A stretch of 64,000 nucleotides of DNA, from contig JAGUCH010000005.1 of NCBI GenBank assembly GCA_019096065.1, forward strand, positions 4,154,001-4,218,000, in the 5' to 3' direction. The number at the start of each line of letters is the position of its first letter. Position 1 is the stretch's first letter. Under the pieces are notes generated by a model. It was not told where the DNA came from and did no database searches. It saw only the letters and a list, made by a program, of their open reading frames with translations. Both the position numbers and the translations under genes were made by a program. The DNA comes from Paracyclopina nana. Taxonomy: Eukaryota > Arthropoda > Copepoda > Cyclopoida > Cyclopettidae. Shown one piece after another: positions 1-11,100 of the stretch.

Positions 1-1621
1 CATGATGACAATTACTGTGATAGGTATATGAGCAACGAACAATTACTAAAAAGATCGATGTTTGCTCGATAATCACGCAGATGGCTTTTTGGGAGCTAGC
101 ATAACTAATAATTCTTTCGATTAGCTAGAAGAAACCATGGAGTTATTACGGTTGAGTTGACGAAAAGGAAGTTTTTTCCCCTGTTAAAATGAGAAAATCA
201 GTTACGGCTTAAAAAGTTTTTTTGCGCCATAATAGTATCAACATTACGATTTGGCGGTCTAACTTCGACCGGAAGTGGTGCAGTTTAAGTGTTGCCTGTT
301 ATTTTCCTCATTGTCAGTTCTTTTTTAACAATATAGCCGCTATAAATTCATTTACATTAAATATAAACTTAATATTCGACATAACCAACAATAGTGAAGC
401 AGATCAAGCAAAATATTTTACAGGTTTTGCTTTTACCTTAAGGCTGGAATTTTGTAGGATTTCAGGAAAAAAGCAAGATTTGAATGATTGCAATAGCCAG
501 TTTCACATCTGGCAGCCGATTTTTACGCTAAAGAGGAACTCATCCAGTTGCTCCAATTAGTGCCAAATGCTGATACCCTAGTACAGACTGGTTTTTACAA
601 TTTTCAGCAGCATGACTGTTGCGAAGCCAACATTGGTTCAGTGGCTTTATATGAGTCATAGAATTATTAAGAAATCAGAGGTTTTTCTTTTCACTCAATT
701 ATTTTCTGCTACAAACTACCGATGTTGGCATTTCTAGTAAGTGAAACGTTTTCATCTGCCTTTCCAATTGTCCATTTGTGGCAAAACGCCTGTATGAATC
801 ATTTCTCTGATCTAATTCTTTACAAATAAAGACACATTAAAAAAGTGTTAGCATATGATAACAACAGAGGCCAGGAAATTTCACAGTTTTCTAAGAATTT
901 GATAAAATGTCCATCAAATTGAAAACGAGATAACAATTTCTGCGTCTCAGATTGATCTATATTTGGCGGGTTTTTCCCGATTGAATCGCTTAATAATCTG
1001 CACTAGGGTTATCTTTATGCTTTTTCTGTCACAATTGCTCTATATTGAAAAGAGCCTCCGGAAATAAACTCAACAACAAACGGGGATACTTTAGGACTTG
1101 TGACAGATTTATGCCAAGTCATGGAATTGTACCGATTGTATGCCCGCTTGCGCGTTTAATGAGCTGAATAATCCCTTTCTTAGAATCCCACAGAGAGCGA
1201 AAGTGATAAAAGTAGGTGCTTACCTTTCTCGCCTAGGTCATGACACACAACTTGTTTATTTGAAGAGATGTTCGCCCAATTCTTTATGTTTAGGACCTTT
1301 CTGTGATATGCGAATAAAAATAAAGTTGTAGATTGGCCGCGATCATGGATTCAAGTGTGGAGAAAAGTTCGGTTTCGTACGGGCCAGCTTTTATTTTAGC
1401 AGCATGGAAGGAAGGGCTCCATATGTGAGTGTGGTGCATGCATGTGTGAGTGAGGCACACAGGTATAAACTCAGGTGTGCGACTGCTGCCGCTGCTGCTG
1501 CGTTTGCACAGGACAGCAGCAAGAGTAGGGAGAAACGACGTCTGGCACCGCGAACTATGAACTCAGGACAAAGCGTAGTGGAACCTAGAGGCTTTTCAAT
1601 TTATGGCTAATTTTATGCTTG
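1..1621. other. Gene-free left edge
   Basis: No convincing coding exon was found on either strand. The open frames here are short, lack family features and do not join through plausible splice sites. A short CTG/CCG-rich patch lies near 1480-1502. The part nearest 1621 should include the 3' untranslated region of the minus-strand Ig-like gene. Confidence 0.5.
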
Positions 1622-3352
1622 TTATATCAATTCTTCGTAGTGGTGGTATGTCGAACAATTTGGTTCCAGGTATTCGGTTGCTGAAGGTAACAGCGATAAT
1701 TTCGATCTCGTCTGTTCTGTTTCATCTTTCATCAGCTCAAAAAATTCGTTGATGTATTGAGCTCGTGTTGAATCTTTGCGTACCCTCTGTAGGTCCAGCC
1801 GCTTTTTTGTTTTCACCATGCCAAAGGCGATAGCAATGCCTAAAGTTATGAAGACTAAAATGGGCACTACAATGGCCGCTGTTTGGTTGAGTTGACTGGA
1901 CCGCTCGTCTCCTATTTCCTCTTCTTCAGTTGTTGGTGCTTCTTTAATTATCCTCTCAGCCGATGCATCAATTTTAGTGGAAGTTGCAGCAGTTATTCTT
2001 GTGGTTGTTGAAGTTGTGGTAACCATTTCAGGAATGGGGACATAATCAGATGTTTGGGTTTTTGAGGATTTAGGAAGGTGAGAAATACATTTGACACTCT
2101 TTCCTCTGATTTCTTGGATTGGAAATTTGGTGTGAATAGCGCAATTGACCATTTTGTGATCTTGGTTTGATATTTGGCAAGACACAGTTTCTGTACTTGT
2201 GTTGTTGATGTGAATCTTATTTTCATCTGTGCCTACCAAGGAGGTCATATTATGAGGGGGATATTCCATAGAGTTGTCACCATTCAAAACGGTAGCATAA
2301 GAAAACTTGCAAGTTAAGAAGTCATCATCAACTTTTGCCTCTACTTTTGATCCAGGAGAGATTGCTGCTTTCACATTCAGCTCCCACTTGACATACATAT
2401 ATTGGGATGAATTTGAGGAGTTGAGCCGAAATAATGAAGTGCATAACCATGTGAAGTTTGCACTACTGTCAAGGATAATATTATATCTTTGTTGATATTT
2501 GTTGTCTCCAATTTCAAGGTGCTTGGCATGAGTATTGGTCAAATTATGGCCCATAAGTTCATAGCTCATCAGCCCGGTCTGATCATAAGGACATGGTAGC
2601 ACCAGTGGATCTTCCATTGCCCATATTGTTATCGCAGTTATTCTTGTGGTTGTTGAAGTTGTGGTAACCATTTCAGGAATGGGGACATAATCAGATGTTA
2701 GGGTTTTTGAGGATTTAGGAAGGTGAGTAATACATTTGACACTCTTTCCTCTGATTTCTTGGATTGGAAATTTGGTGTGAATAGCGCAATTGACCATTTT
2801 GTGATCTTGGTTTGATATTTGGCAAGACACAGTTTCTGTACTTTTGTTGTTGATGTCAATCTTATTACCATCTGTGTATTCCAAGGAGGTCATATTTTGA
2901 GGGGGATATTCCATCGAGTTGTCACCATTCAAAACGGTAGCATAAGAAAACTTGCAAGTGAAGAAGTCATCATCAACTTTTGCCTCTACTTTTGATCCAG
3001 GAGAGATTGCTGCTATCACGATCTGCTCCCATTTGAGCTTATTTTTGGATGGATTTGAGGAGTTAAGCCAAAATAATGAAGTGCATGTCCATGTGAAGTT
3101 TGCGCTACTGTCAAGGATAACATTGTGGCTTGAGTTGTCTTGTTGAGGGAGTCCAATTTTACGGTAATTAGTATTGTACAAATTATAGCCCTTAAGTTCG
3201 TAGTTATTCATCCCTGTCTGATCATAAGGACATGGTAGCACCAGTGGATCTTCCATTGCCCATATTGTTATCTCTTGATGACGCCATTCTGGTGTGCTAG
3301 CTGTAGATGCCAGATAAATGCTGGCAAGTATTGTCAAACAAGCAATCACCAT
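1622..3352 (-). CDS. Ig-like single-pass membrane receptor with a tandemly duplicated ectodomain
   Basis: Single-exon frame of 576 residues. The ATG at 3352 was chosen because it opens directly into a signal peptide (MVIACLTILASIYLASTAS); the frame upstream of it has no other ATG. The ectodomain is two near-identical blocks of about 210 residues, each starting ITIWAMEDPLVLPCPYD. Each block holds paired cysteines in Ig-like settings (LVLPCPYD, then DDDFFTCKFSY or DDDFLTCKFSY, then TVSCQISN and KSVKCI), many N-glycosylation sequons and a Thr-rich linker. A membrane segment (AAIVVPILVFITLGIAIAFG) follows at about residue 490-512. The tail of about 60 residues contains the tyrosine motifs QYINEF, EYLEP and HYEELI. 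The Ig assignment is an inference from cysteine spacing and I recognise no named family. The neighbouring gene on the same strand has a similar plan, so both may be surface immune or adhesion receptors. Confidence 0.75.
   Translation of the reverse strand: MVIACLTILASIYLASTASTPEWRHQEITIWAMEDPLVLPCPYDQTGMNNYELKGYNLYNTNYRKIGLPQQDNSSHNVILDSSANFTWTCTSLFWLNSSNPSKNKLKWEQIVIAAISPGSKVEAKVDDDFFTCKFSYATVLNGDNSMEYPPQNMTSLEYTDGNKIDINNKSTETVSCQISNQDHKMVNCAIHTKFPIQEIRGKSVKCITHLPKSSKTLTSDYVPIPEMVTTTSTTTRITAITIWAMEDPLVLPCPYDQTGLMSYELMGHNLTNTHAKHLEIGDNKYQQRYNIILDSSANFTWLCTSLFRLNSSNSSQYMYVKWELNVKAAISPGSKVEAKVDDDFLTCKFSYATVLNGDNSMEYPPHNMTSLVGTDENKIHINNTSTETVSCQISNQDHKMVNCAIHTKFPIQEIRGKSVKCISHLPKSSKTQTSDYVPIPEMVTTTSTTTRITAATSTKIDASAERIIKEAPTTEEEEIGDERSSQLNQTAAIVVPILVFITLGIAIAFGMVKTKKRLDLQRVRKDSTRAQYINEFFELMKDETEQTRSKLSLLPSATEYLEPNCSTYHHYEELI
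1987..3273 (-). repeat. Tandem duplication of about 640 bp inside the Ig-like receptor gene
   Basis: Two direct copies lie roughly at 2634-3273 (encoding the N-terminal block) and 1987-2633. The offset is 639 nt at one end and 645 nt at the other, so small in-frame indels separate the copies. Long stretches are near-identical, for example around 2080-2210 versus 2725-2855. The membrane-proximal part of each block is far more conserved than the first half, where the residues after PCPYDQTG differ. Confidence 0.9.
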
Positions 3353-3567
3353 CTTCCATTCCTTGCTATGAGAAACTAAATACACTTATTCTAGTTTTTT
3401 TTTTGATAAAACTTGATATCAAACTCAAACAATCTCACTAAAGGTGACCACTACTCGCGAGTGCATTCAAACAGTTATCAGTGATGATTTTAAATTACAA
3501 GCTTTGTTCTTTATTCTGGGTCAATTCTTATGCGAATTAAGCTTTGACAGCCATGACCAGAGTATAA

Positions 3568-5171
3568 CTATGGATCGAAATGAAATACCGATGACAAATT
3601 CGGGCTGATAGGGCTTAAGTAGTCCTCTTTGCTACTCACAGATTTCAGAGTCCTGTTGCTTTGATAATGTCCTTCCAGCTGATGCAGTGGCCTCAAAAAG
3701 ATCAGCTTATCATAAACGTCCGATGACGATCTAGAGCCAACTGGTTGACTATTCATCAGGTCATCAAGGGAATTATAAATGTGGTCAGGGCTTAGGGAAA
3801 AATTGGAACTTGATGAAGTTGGAGAGCTTTGGACGGCTGGCAATTCTGGCGGAGCTCTCTGAATAGAGGTCATTCTAATTGGGCGATCTGAGCATTTTTG
3901 CTTACGCGTAGCTCTAAATATTCTGTCTTGAAGTTTTGCCGCACCAAAGCACCACCATTTTTTCCTATTGAAACAAGAGGGGCTTTGTAGAGCTTATCAT
4001 GGCGTAACTTCTGCGCGTGGAAAGCTTCACTGAGTCTCTCACCTGAATGCAACGATTGACAGTCCACATACCATAACAAAAATGGAGCCAAAGAAGATCG
4101 GAAGTAGGATCTTCAGTATGAGGTCCTGGTCGCTGACTCTTTGAAAGAGAACGAGTAATCCCTCTTGGTCTTCCTCGATCACAAATGCCCCCCAATCTAC
4201 GTACCGACCTAACTCTTCAGCAACATGCACAACGAAACAGGAAGAGTTGAAAGCATTCAGAACGTGAAGCACTCTAAAAAAGAGGATAAACAATGTTGCA
4301 TTATTATAGATTCTTGTTCTCCACTTTTTACCTTTGTCTTTGGCCATCCTCGATGATGATTTGACTAGGCCGTGGCTTAGCGCAGAAAGTAAGCTCAAAA
4401 TGATCACCAATCAATGCCTTATTAAGCAAGGTGGGGCCAAAATTAACATCAACTGCAAGGCTTGACTTTTCTTCGTAGTAGGAAAGATCCCAATTGGGAG
4501 ATCCAATGTGCTTTGGACGGCCCAATCTTATTGAACATTCCAAAAGGAAGTCTCCTTTTTCAGCCAAGTATTGAAATGTTTTCTCATCGAGATGGTCCAA
4601 CTTCCTCTGGCTGTTATCTTCGTTGCTCACATACACCTCAAATTGTGTTACGGTTTCGGAAGAAAATTGGGTGGTTTGAAAGCAAGTCACATTAGCCACT
4701 GCCCCAATGAAAAACTGAAACAAACTTCCTTAACTAACTGCATTAATTCGGTTTGCACGAATTTTGGCTTACCTCCTTTTTTGGGTTGTTTCCAAGGGTA
4801 AAATTTAAAATTGGAGCTGTCAGGACGTGAATCTCCAACTCTTTCGTGGAAATAAGTGGGACTGCTGTGCTTCTCTGATGGCAGCTCCACAATCCAGAAT
4901 CTCTCCACGAGATTAAATCTGTAATTTCTAGGTCGCAGTCCCATTTTGCAGCCACCCTTGCATTGGTCCAAGGAAGAAAAGTCTTTCTGCTCGATTGATA
5001 TGGATGAAATTCAGCTGATTCGCCATGATGCATCCACTTGCACGTATCAGCCTGAAGATCCATGGGACAATTGAGCATCACATTGCTACCATTTTCGACA
5101 AATAATCTTTCGGGTACACTTTGTGCGTCAGCTAAGGCGATTGGTAAGCATAGAAGCACGAGCAAATACAT
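3568..5171 (-). CDS. Ig-domain single-pass receptor with tyrosine-rich tail
   Basis: Four exons: 5171-4773, 4714-4332, 4273-4043 and 3964-3568, all with GT-AG borders and consistent phase, giving 469 residues. A signal peptide (MYLLVLLCLPIALADAQ) opens the protein. A clear Ig domain follows (VMLNCPMD, CKWMHHG, then ITDLISWRDSGLWSCHQR, the classic DSGxWxC strand F). A second extracellular region contains NVTCF and CSIRLG. The membrane helix (LILKILLPIFFGSIFVMVCG) sits at about residue 310-335, then a basic stop (RKKWW). The cytoplasmic tail has IYNSL, VYDKL, GHYQSN and DYLSPI, so two YxxL motifs about 20 residues apart. The exon 4 acceptor was chosen because the nearer acceptor would leave a 32-nt intron and the wrong frame. 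The gene starts 1.8 kb upstream of the other Ig-like receptor and has the same strand and plan. The function is unknown; an immune or adhesion role is an inference. Confidence 0.75.
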
Positions 5172-5788
5172 TTTGTCTCATTTTTTTCGCAAATTTCACT
5201 CACACTCCAAAGTAGTATAGTTATCTTGCTTACTATTCACAAAAAAGCCTTATCAGCAAAGCTCAAAGCAATGCAGTGCAAGCAGATGAGGTAAATTGCG
5301 ATGCTTTTTGACTAAAGTTGAAACTATGCTCTCAGTTGCTGATTTTGTTGATTTTTTTAGTCCAAAAATATCTCGGTTGCTTTTCTAAGATGTGCTAGCG
5401 TATCATAGTTGAATTTTAAGCTAGGCTAACTCAAAATGAGACTAATTGAGCACAAGTTGATGCAGTAATTGAATTGAGATATATTTATTTCGATTGCACG
5501 TCCAGATTTGACATTTGCCTCATTCACTACTCATTTGTTCAGAGTTGTGAGTGTGACGCATGAAATGTCCAACTTTATCTAAAAATTGTCTTATCTTGAT
5601 TATTTCAAATAATCCTTATGTACATGCGAGAAACTCAATCTTGCAAATGCGAAATCTAGGTGTTTTAAATTGCCTACATGACTTCTTCATCTACGCAAAG
5701 TAGAGCTTGGGAACACGAAACCTACAAAAGTGTAAATAATGTTGTACTTTTTAAGATCATATTTTGTTTCCAAATGTTCAGTTTATTC
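5172..5788. other. Intergenic region between Ig receptor and EF-hand gene
   Basis: AT-rich and without a supported exon. It should hold the promoter of the Ig receptor (ATG at 5171) and the 3' end of the EF-hand gene. No clear motif was identified. Confidence 0.4.
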
Positions 5789-6312
5789 TTAATTTTCTTT
5801 CGTATTGAATATGACATCAACGAAATCTTCGAGGGAAATTTTGCCATCTTCGTCGAATTCAAACGAGTCCATCATTTGCCTCTGGTCCGACTCGGATAGC
5901 ATTTCGCCAATGCTCTTAACCAACTTTTCCACCTGATCCTCGCTTAAAAAGCCCGTTCCTTCTTTGTCAAAAACTTGAAATGCCTCGCGAATCTCATCTC
6001 TCTCGTTCAACGCGTCTTTTTGTAGCTTGGAAATCAAGGACAAAAATTCGGGGAAATCTATCGACCCCGTTCCGTCTCTGTCAAACTGCAATTGTACATT
6101 TTGTCTGATTGAGTTGATCTTATTATAGCGCGTGTTTACCATCTTACCCTTTGTACGAGTTGGCGCGATTCTTCATCACTTGGGTTTTGACCAATAGCCT
6201 TCAAAACATTTCCTAGATCTTTACTATTGATTGTTCCATCTTGGTTCCTGTCAAAGAGATGGAAGGCCTCACGATATTCTTCAATTTGGCCATCAGACAA
6301 GCCAGACGCCAT
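5789..6312 (-). CDS. Calmodulin-like four-EF-hand protein
   Basis: Two exons, 6312-6148 and 6085-5789, with a 62-nt intron, giving 153 residues, the usual calmodulin/troponin C length. Four EF-hand loops are visible. Loop 1 is DRNQDGTINSKD. Loop 2 is DRDGTGSIDFPE and is followed by FLSLISKL. Loop 3 is DKEGTGFLSEDQ. Loop 4 is EFDEDGKISLED. The register EYREAFHLFD and EIREAFQVFD matches calmodulin, and FPEF sits where calmodulin has it. Only loop 2 has Glu at position 12; loops 1 and 4 have Asp and loop 3 has Gln, so calcium affinity is probably altered. It is clearly not calmodulin itself; a divergent calmodulin-like or troponin C-like sensor fits best. A TATAAAG at 6345-6339 lies only about 27-33 nt before the ATG. 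Confidence 0.85.
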
Positions 6313-7245
6313 TTTGTTTAATTTCTTCCCTTACCTGGCTTTATACATGAGCTTTCTTGGGGCATATACAAGCGCGACTTTCTAAAAAAATGTTCATACA
6401 TAGTAGTAGGTATATGTCATGCCATGTAAGGCTGCCGCTATGCGTACTGTTATAGTGGTGAAAGGCCCATGCAAATGCTTACTCCATATGCGTACACTTC
6501 TGTTTGAAAACAACACCAATTTCCAATGCTGTTTTCCTTGTAGTTGTCATATGTTGCTTCACTGGTATACTCATATCTTGATAGGGATCTGTATCCCTGG
6601 CATGCGTTGCTTCCTATCATTTCTCCACAACTACTCAGGAATTGAAAAAAATGATGTATCCATGAATGAAGAGAGCTATCAAGGGATCTCAAGGCCTCAA
6701 AACAAAAAACTTGTGTATTTAATTGTACTTTTGAAAGTGTGCTCAAATACAGCTGCTTTTAAATGACCGATGAAGCCCTGTGCAATAAGGTTTACAGAAG
6801 ATGTTGCACGTTTGCCACACTTATGAAAGAAACATAATGTTATTAGCGAAATTGTAGGCCCTCTTTAAAAAGTTTAATCCCAAAATGGCTGATAGTGTAT
6901 AATAAAGGATTTGTGCCACGGTTACTAAAATAATTATGCAAGTTATCGGTACATACTTATCATGATCTTGAATGCATGATGCACGTGACTGTCGAAAGTG
7001 CTTTTCTCTAAATCATGTGTCAAAATTAGGTAACTGTAATAGGGAAAAAATCATTCCACTCACGAGTGTCTGCTTCGCTTCAAACAGTGTATCTTTGGGT
7101 GTCTAAAAGCCATTTGCTTTCGAATGAATGTAGGAGTAAAATGAACATGTTGAAAGCTCTGCCAATCATACAAAAGATGCTACACCCTCCTCGATCTGAT
7201 CCAGTCTTCGTTCAGCCATAATTCAGAGCAGACCAAAAAAAAAAA
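6313..7245. other. Divergent intergenic region
   Basis: This separates the 5' ends of the minus-strand EF-hand gene and the plus-strand IL-17-like gene, so it should carry both promoters. A poly(A) run of about 11-12 A directly precedes the IL-17-like ATG at 7246. Overlapping open frames at 6419-6766 (+) and 6450-6746 (-) resemble no family and were not called. Confidence 0.45.
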
Positions 7246-7870
7246 ATGCTTCAAATCGTGAGTAGTTCTTGGGCTTCTGTCGTCCACCGTTCATGTCCTT
7301 GTTTGCTTCCAGAGTTACACGCATCCCTCGGCCTTAGCGTCTGCAGCGTTGCTCATGGTCATTTCTTGGCCCAATTCTGCCTTCTCGTACGACCATGGGC
7401 CTTTGCCACACACTTTTGGCCTCGCCCATAAGTTCCATCCTCTACCAGATACGGTTGTAGGAGCCCACTGTGCCTGGGAGGTAAGATTGAACACTGTGTT
7501 CAACCGAATACCACCCATCATCACCGAAATCGTATGCCAAAAGCCAAACGATGTTTGTGGTGGCAACTCAAACTATCAGGTAACAAGATTGGGTCAAGCT
7601 CTCGCTTATGCCATTATTTATTGACTGGAGTTGTGGTTTCAGTGCAGGCAAATCAACTACAAAATGACAGTGGCTTATACCAACATTGACAATCATGCTG
7701 GAATCGAGCACCGAAGAAACACCACTGTGGCAGTGGGATGCTCGTGCGTCATGAAGCATTCCACTCAACTGGAGATGTTCAATCCTTATATTATTGAGAA
7801 AAAGCGGAGCTCGCCAGCGCTGCAAAGAGCCAGAAACCAGGATAATTACGAGGATGGCAGCGGCTTGTGA
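7246..7870 (+). CDS. IL-17-like secreted cytokine
   Basis: Three exons: 7246-7257 (only four codons), 7313-7579 and 7643-7870, giving 168 residues. The 54-nt and 63-nt introns have GT-AG borders and phase 0. Splicing the tiny first exon on creates a signal peptide (MLQISYTHPSALASAALLMV...). The core reads CAWEV, then FNRIPPIITEIVC, then VCGG, YQCRQINYKMTVAY, an NTT sequon and VAVGCSCVM. The Cys-Trp start, the R-[IY]-P-P before a cysteine, and the terminal VGCxCV are the hallmark order of the IL-17 cystine-knot fold, and the length suits the family. IL-17s signal through SEFIR-domain receptors; no such receptor is in this window. Trunk, spaetzle and other cystine-knot ligands were considered but lack the VGCxCV and RIPP arrangement. 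The C-terminal tail is basic and polar. Confidence 0.75.
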
Positions 7871-8152
7871 GCTCTTTACCATTGTGCTTTTGGCCTACAG
7901 CAATGAAAAATACACAAATCACGGTTCATTCTTCGTGAACGCTACTTTTGACCCCCGGCCTCTTTCTCCTTTTTTTTACGCTCAGAATTCAACCTCAAAT
8001 CACGCTTTATTTATAACACTTATCAATTCGAATGTATATTATGAATTGGAGGGGGATGGATCAATTACATATTAAAAAGTAATTAATATCACAGACTTAT
8101 GCGAATGAAATTTACACCGTTTGCGAAAATGTTGGATGGATGGAATGTCTTC

Positions 8153-11100
8153 CTAGATCTTGAGCACGCGAAAGAACTTTCGGCACAAAACAATGATTGG
8201 AGTTGGAGGTCGGTCTGGTGCAGTCAACAAGTTGGCATACTGTTCATTGGCCGTGAGCCGGTCGTACGCTCGGCGATACTCTCGGTCGAACGCTGTCAAG
8301 TCGATGTTTTCGTGACCAAAGGATTCGAGAGTGACAAACATCATTTCTCTGTAAATTGACCTTGAATTCGGTCGCGACTGCAAGAGATTCTTCAAGGGGA
8401 AAAACAAGTCGCGCTTTTGCACTCCGTCGCAGATCATTTTGACGAGGGCTTCAGCACTGGGCTCTTTTTGCCTAAAAAGAAGGTAAATCGGCACATCATT
8501 CTCCTCGTTGAATATTTCGTTGTCCCAGTGGATTTTCACAGCAACATTTCGATGGTCCGCATCATTCCACAGAGGGTCTGGCTTCGAATCTCTTTTGTTA
8601 AGGCTTGGTGCTTTTAAAGAGAGGCCAGGCAAATGAGAGCTGAGACCGATTCGTTCAAAGGACCACACAAGATTCCAGTAGATGATGGGATGGTCGTCAA
8701 CACAATTAAAGTCACCCAAGCACGCGTCTCCTTCTCGTTCCAGAATACTTTCAAGCTCTTTCCGGAGAACAAGAGGGGACAAATAGGGCACTTGAATGGG
8801 CGGGAGCTCAACCCTGAACGGAGTAAGAGGGTTCTGGGCTTCTTCAGGGCCCCGGAGATCTATCACTTTGATTGTAAGGAATGGCACTACCATTTGGTTG
8901 CAAAATGGACATTTTGTATTGAGATTGCTGTCTTCGGGAGACCAACCTACAATAGGAGCAATGAGTTAAGCGCTGAGGCCTTGAAAAAAAAAATGGAAAT
9001 CATTATATTACCTGCAATAATTTCCTCGTCGTACATGATGGACCCGCAATTTTTGCACCTGGAGCACGATGTAATGATCAACTCCATGGCAACCACGCCA
9101 ACTACTGATTTGGGAAATAAAGAATAGAAATCTTCGAAGAGGTCAGCGAAAGGCTTGATATTTTTTTGGGACTGATTCTGACTCTGACTCTTGACGTAGG
9201 AATCATAACTATAGCTCCAAAGTTGATCCCATAATTGGCCTGTCAAGTTGCTCCAAGAATCAGGCTGGTCGACATAGTCTGATGGCCTTCTTCCAGTAGC
9301 CTCCGTAGAGGTCACGCTCAAATTATCCTCCTCGATGGCTAGATTCAAGTTCGATCCACTCGCTTCAAGCTTTGATGGGGTCAGAGACTGCTCGCGATAT
9401 TCTTCGACGCGTTTTGATATGGTCGTAGCAGCTGAAGAACACACGCTTCTTAGACTTGTAAAGCCCTTATTGAGGGACTCCTTTGAGCTCGGGCTCATCC
9501 ACGCGGAGGGAACTGATGTCAAATACGCAGTCTTTTTGATCGAGCTGAGCCTTGAAGTCCCCTTTGTGGTAATGGACTTGATAGAAGCCATCGAAAAGTA
9601 ACTTTTGTTGTTCGCAGTCATGGTTTCCTGTTCAGCATCGGAGTTCAATGGCAGGGTAGAGGAACGAGACATTTCCATGTTAGAGGCTGAGAATGGCGCA
9701 CCGAGAATGTTTGCCTCCAGACTCGGCCTCTTGTTGCTGACTAGAAGATCGTTTGCAGTTGCTGATTTGGGTAGAGCAGAGGTCGGCGATGACAATGCTC
9801 CCAAGGGATCAGAGTCAGTGATTGGAACCTTAATTAGAGATGCTGAGGCTACTTTGTGCAATTCCTTGGGAGGAGTCAGCAAGAGGCTGGGATTACTTGG
9901 CTCACTCTCAGGAACGGGAGGTAGCCTCTCCTCTTTGACTGCCGATGAAGTTACGGATTCACCCATCATCATTCCGTCATCAGAAGAGTCAACCGACTGA
10001 GATCGCGACTTATGCAGGGGCTCAAAGTCTTCATCCCCACCCTCCTTGCCCTCCTCTGAGAATAAAACTCGATTAACTCCAGTGGCCTTGGTTGAGGATC
10101 CTAAGAGGCTGGAGAAGCGCCCACGGATTTCGGAATATCTTGGCATGTTCTTTCCTGTGGTGGCTGAAGGAGTCTCACTTGCATTCGACACATCTGGGGT
10201 GTCATGAACTGCCGATCCGTTACCGTTTTTGACAGCAGTTTCATTATTGGTGGTTGATGACAGCCTTGACAAGCCACTTTCTTGGCTCGATCTGGACACA
10301 TTGTCCAGCTCATTTTTAGAGCCACGAAGTGAGGTCGAAGCCACACCATTTGTGTTTTTGGTTTGCTGCTTGTCCTTTCCTGTGGTCTCGGAAGTGACAC
10401 TTTGTGCCTCTGTGCCGCATTGACGGAACCGTCTCATCGCCTCGAGAACAAGGCCAAGTTTTTGCCATTCTTTTACAGCTCTGGTCGGTTCTTTGATCTC
10501 GGGCCACTTGGACTCTAACACAGCTTTGTTGTAATATCCGTAAGTCACCGCGTTCGGAGTCATGCCCATCACGCTCATTTCGTTCATCACTGCCATCGCA
10601 ATCTGAGGCTGATGATGAACTCCGCAAAGATGCATCATGACGCGAAAGCATATTTCCTCAACGGGATACAGCTTTAACCGCCGCATTCTCTGTAAAATGA
10701 AACAACGTTGCGGAAGTGAAGCTTTTTTTTTAAAATGATATTGTGGTCTCACCTGCAAAATGACAATCCCTAAGCGAAGAGCCCTGTTAGGGTCCGCCTG
10801 CAGAGCCTTGTTGAATTGCATAAATGCTGGCATGTGGATGAACCACAGAGAATAGGCTGTGTTCAGCAAATACTTGGCCCAATGGAATGGGCGCTCCACA
10901 TTCTTTTTGGCTGATTTTTGGGCCGATTTGATTTCTTGCTTTGTCCTTCGCGCGACAGTTGAGGCCGGAGTGGCAAACACATTGGAGGTTGGTGCCTGAA
11001 ACGGCTCTGGCCCCTGATCATAACTATCGCAATCCTGGTTGACCAAACCACTTTTGTCCTCGAACAAGTCCGGATTCAAATCCTCGAAGTTCTCGTATTT

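Noticed and set aside
222..560. 112-codon open frame near the left edge
   Set aside because: No recognisable domain, composition like translated AT-rich noncoding DNA, and no supporting splice partners.
4011..4042. Short 32-nt GT-AG interval at the end of exon 3 of the second Ig receptor
   Set aside because: Too short to splice and it gives a frame that stops at once; the acceptor at 3965-3966 continues into the long tail frame.
6334..6335. CCAG/GTAAGG donor-like site just above the EF-hand start codon
   Set aside because: Using it would place the clearly coding first exon in an intron; no suitable acceptor follows.
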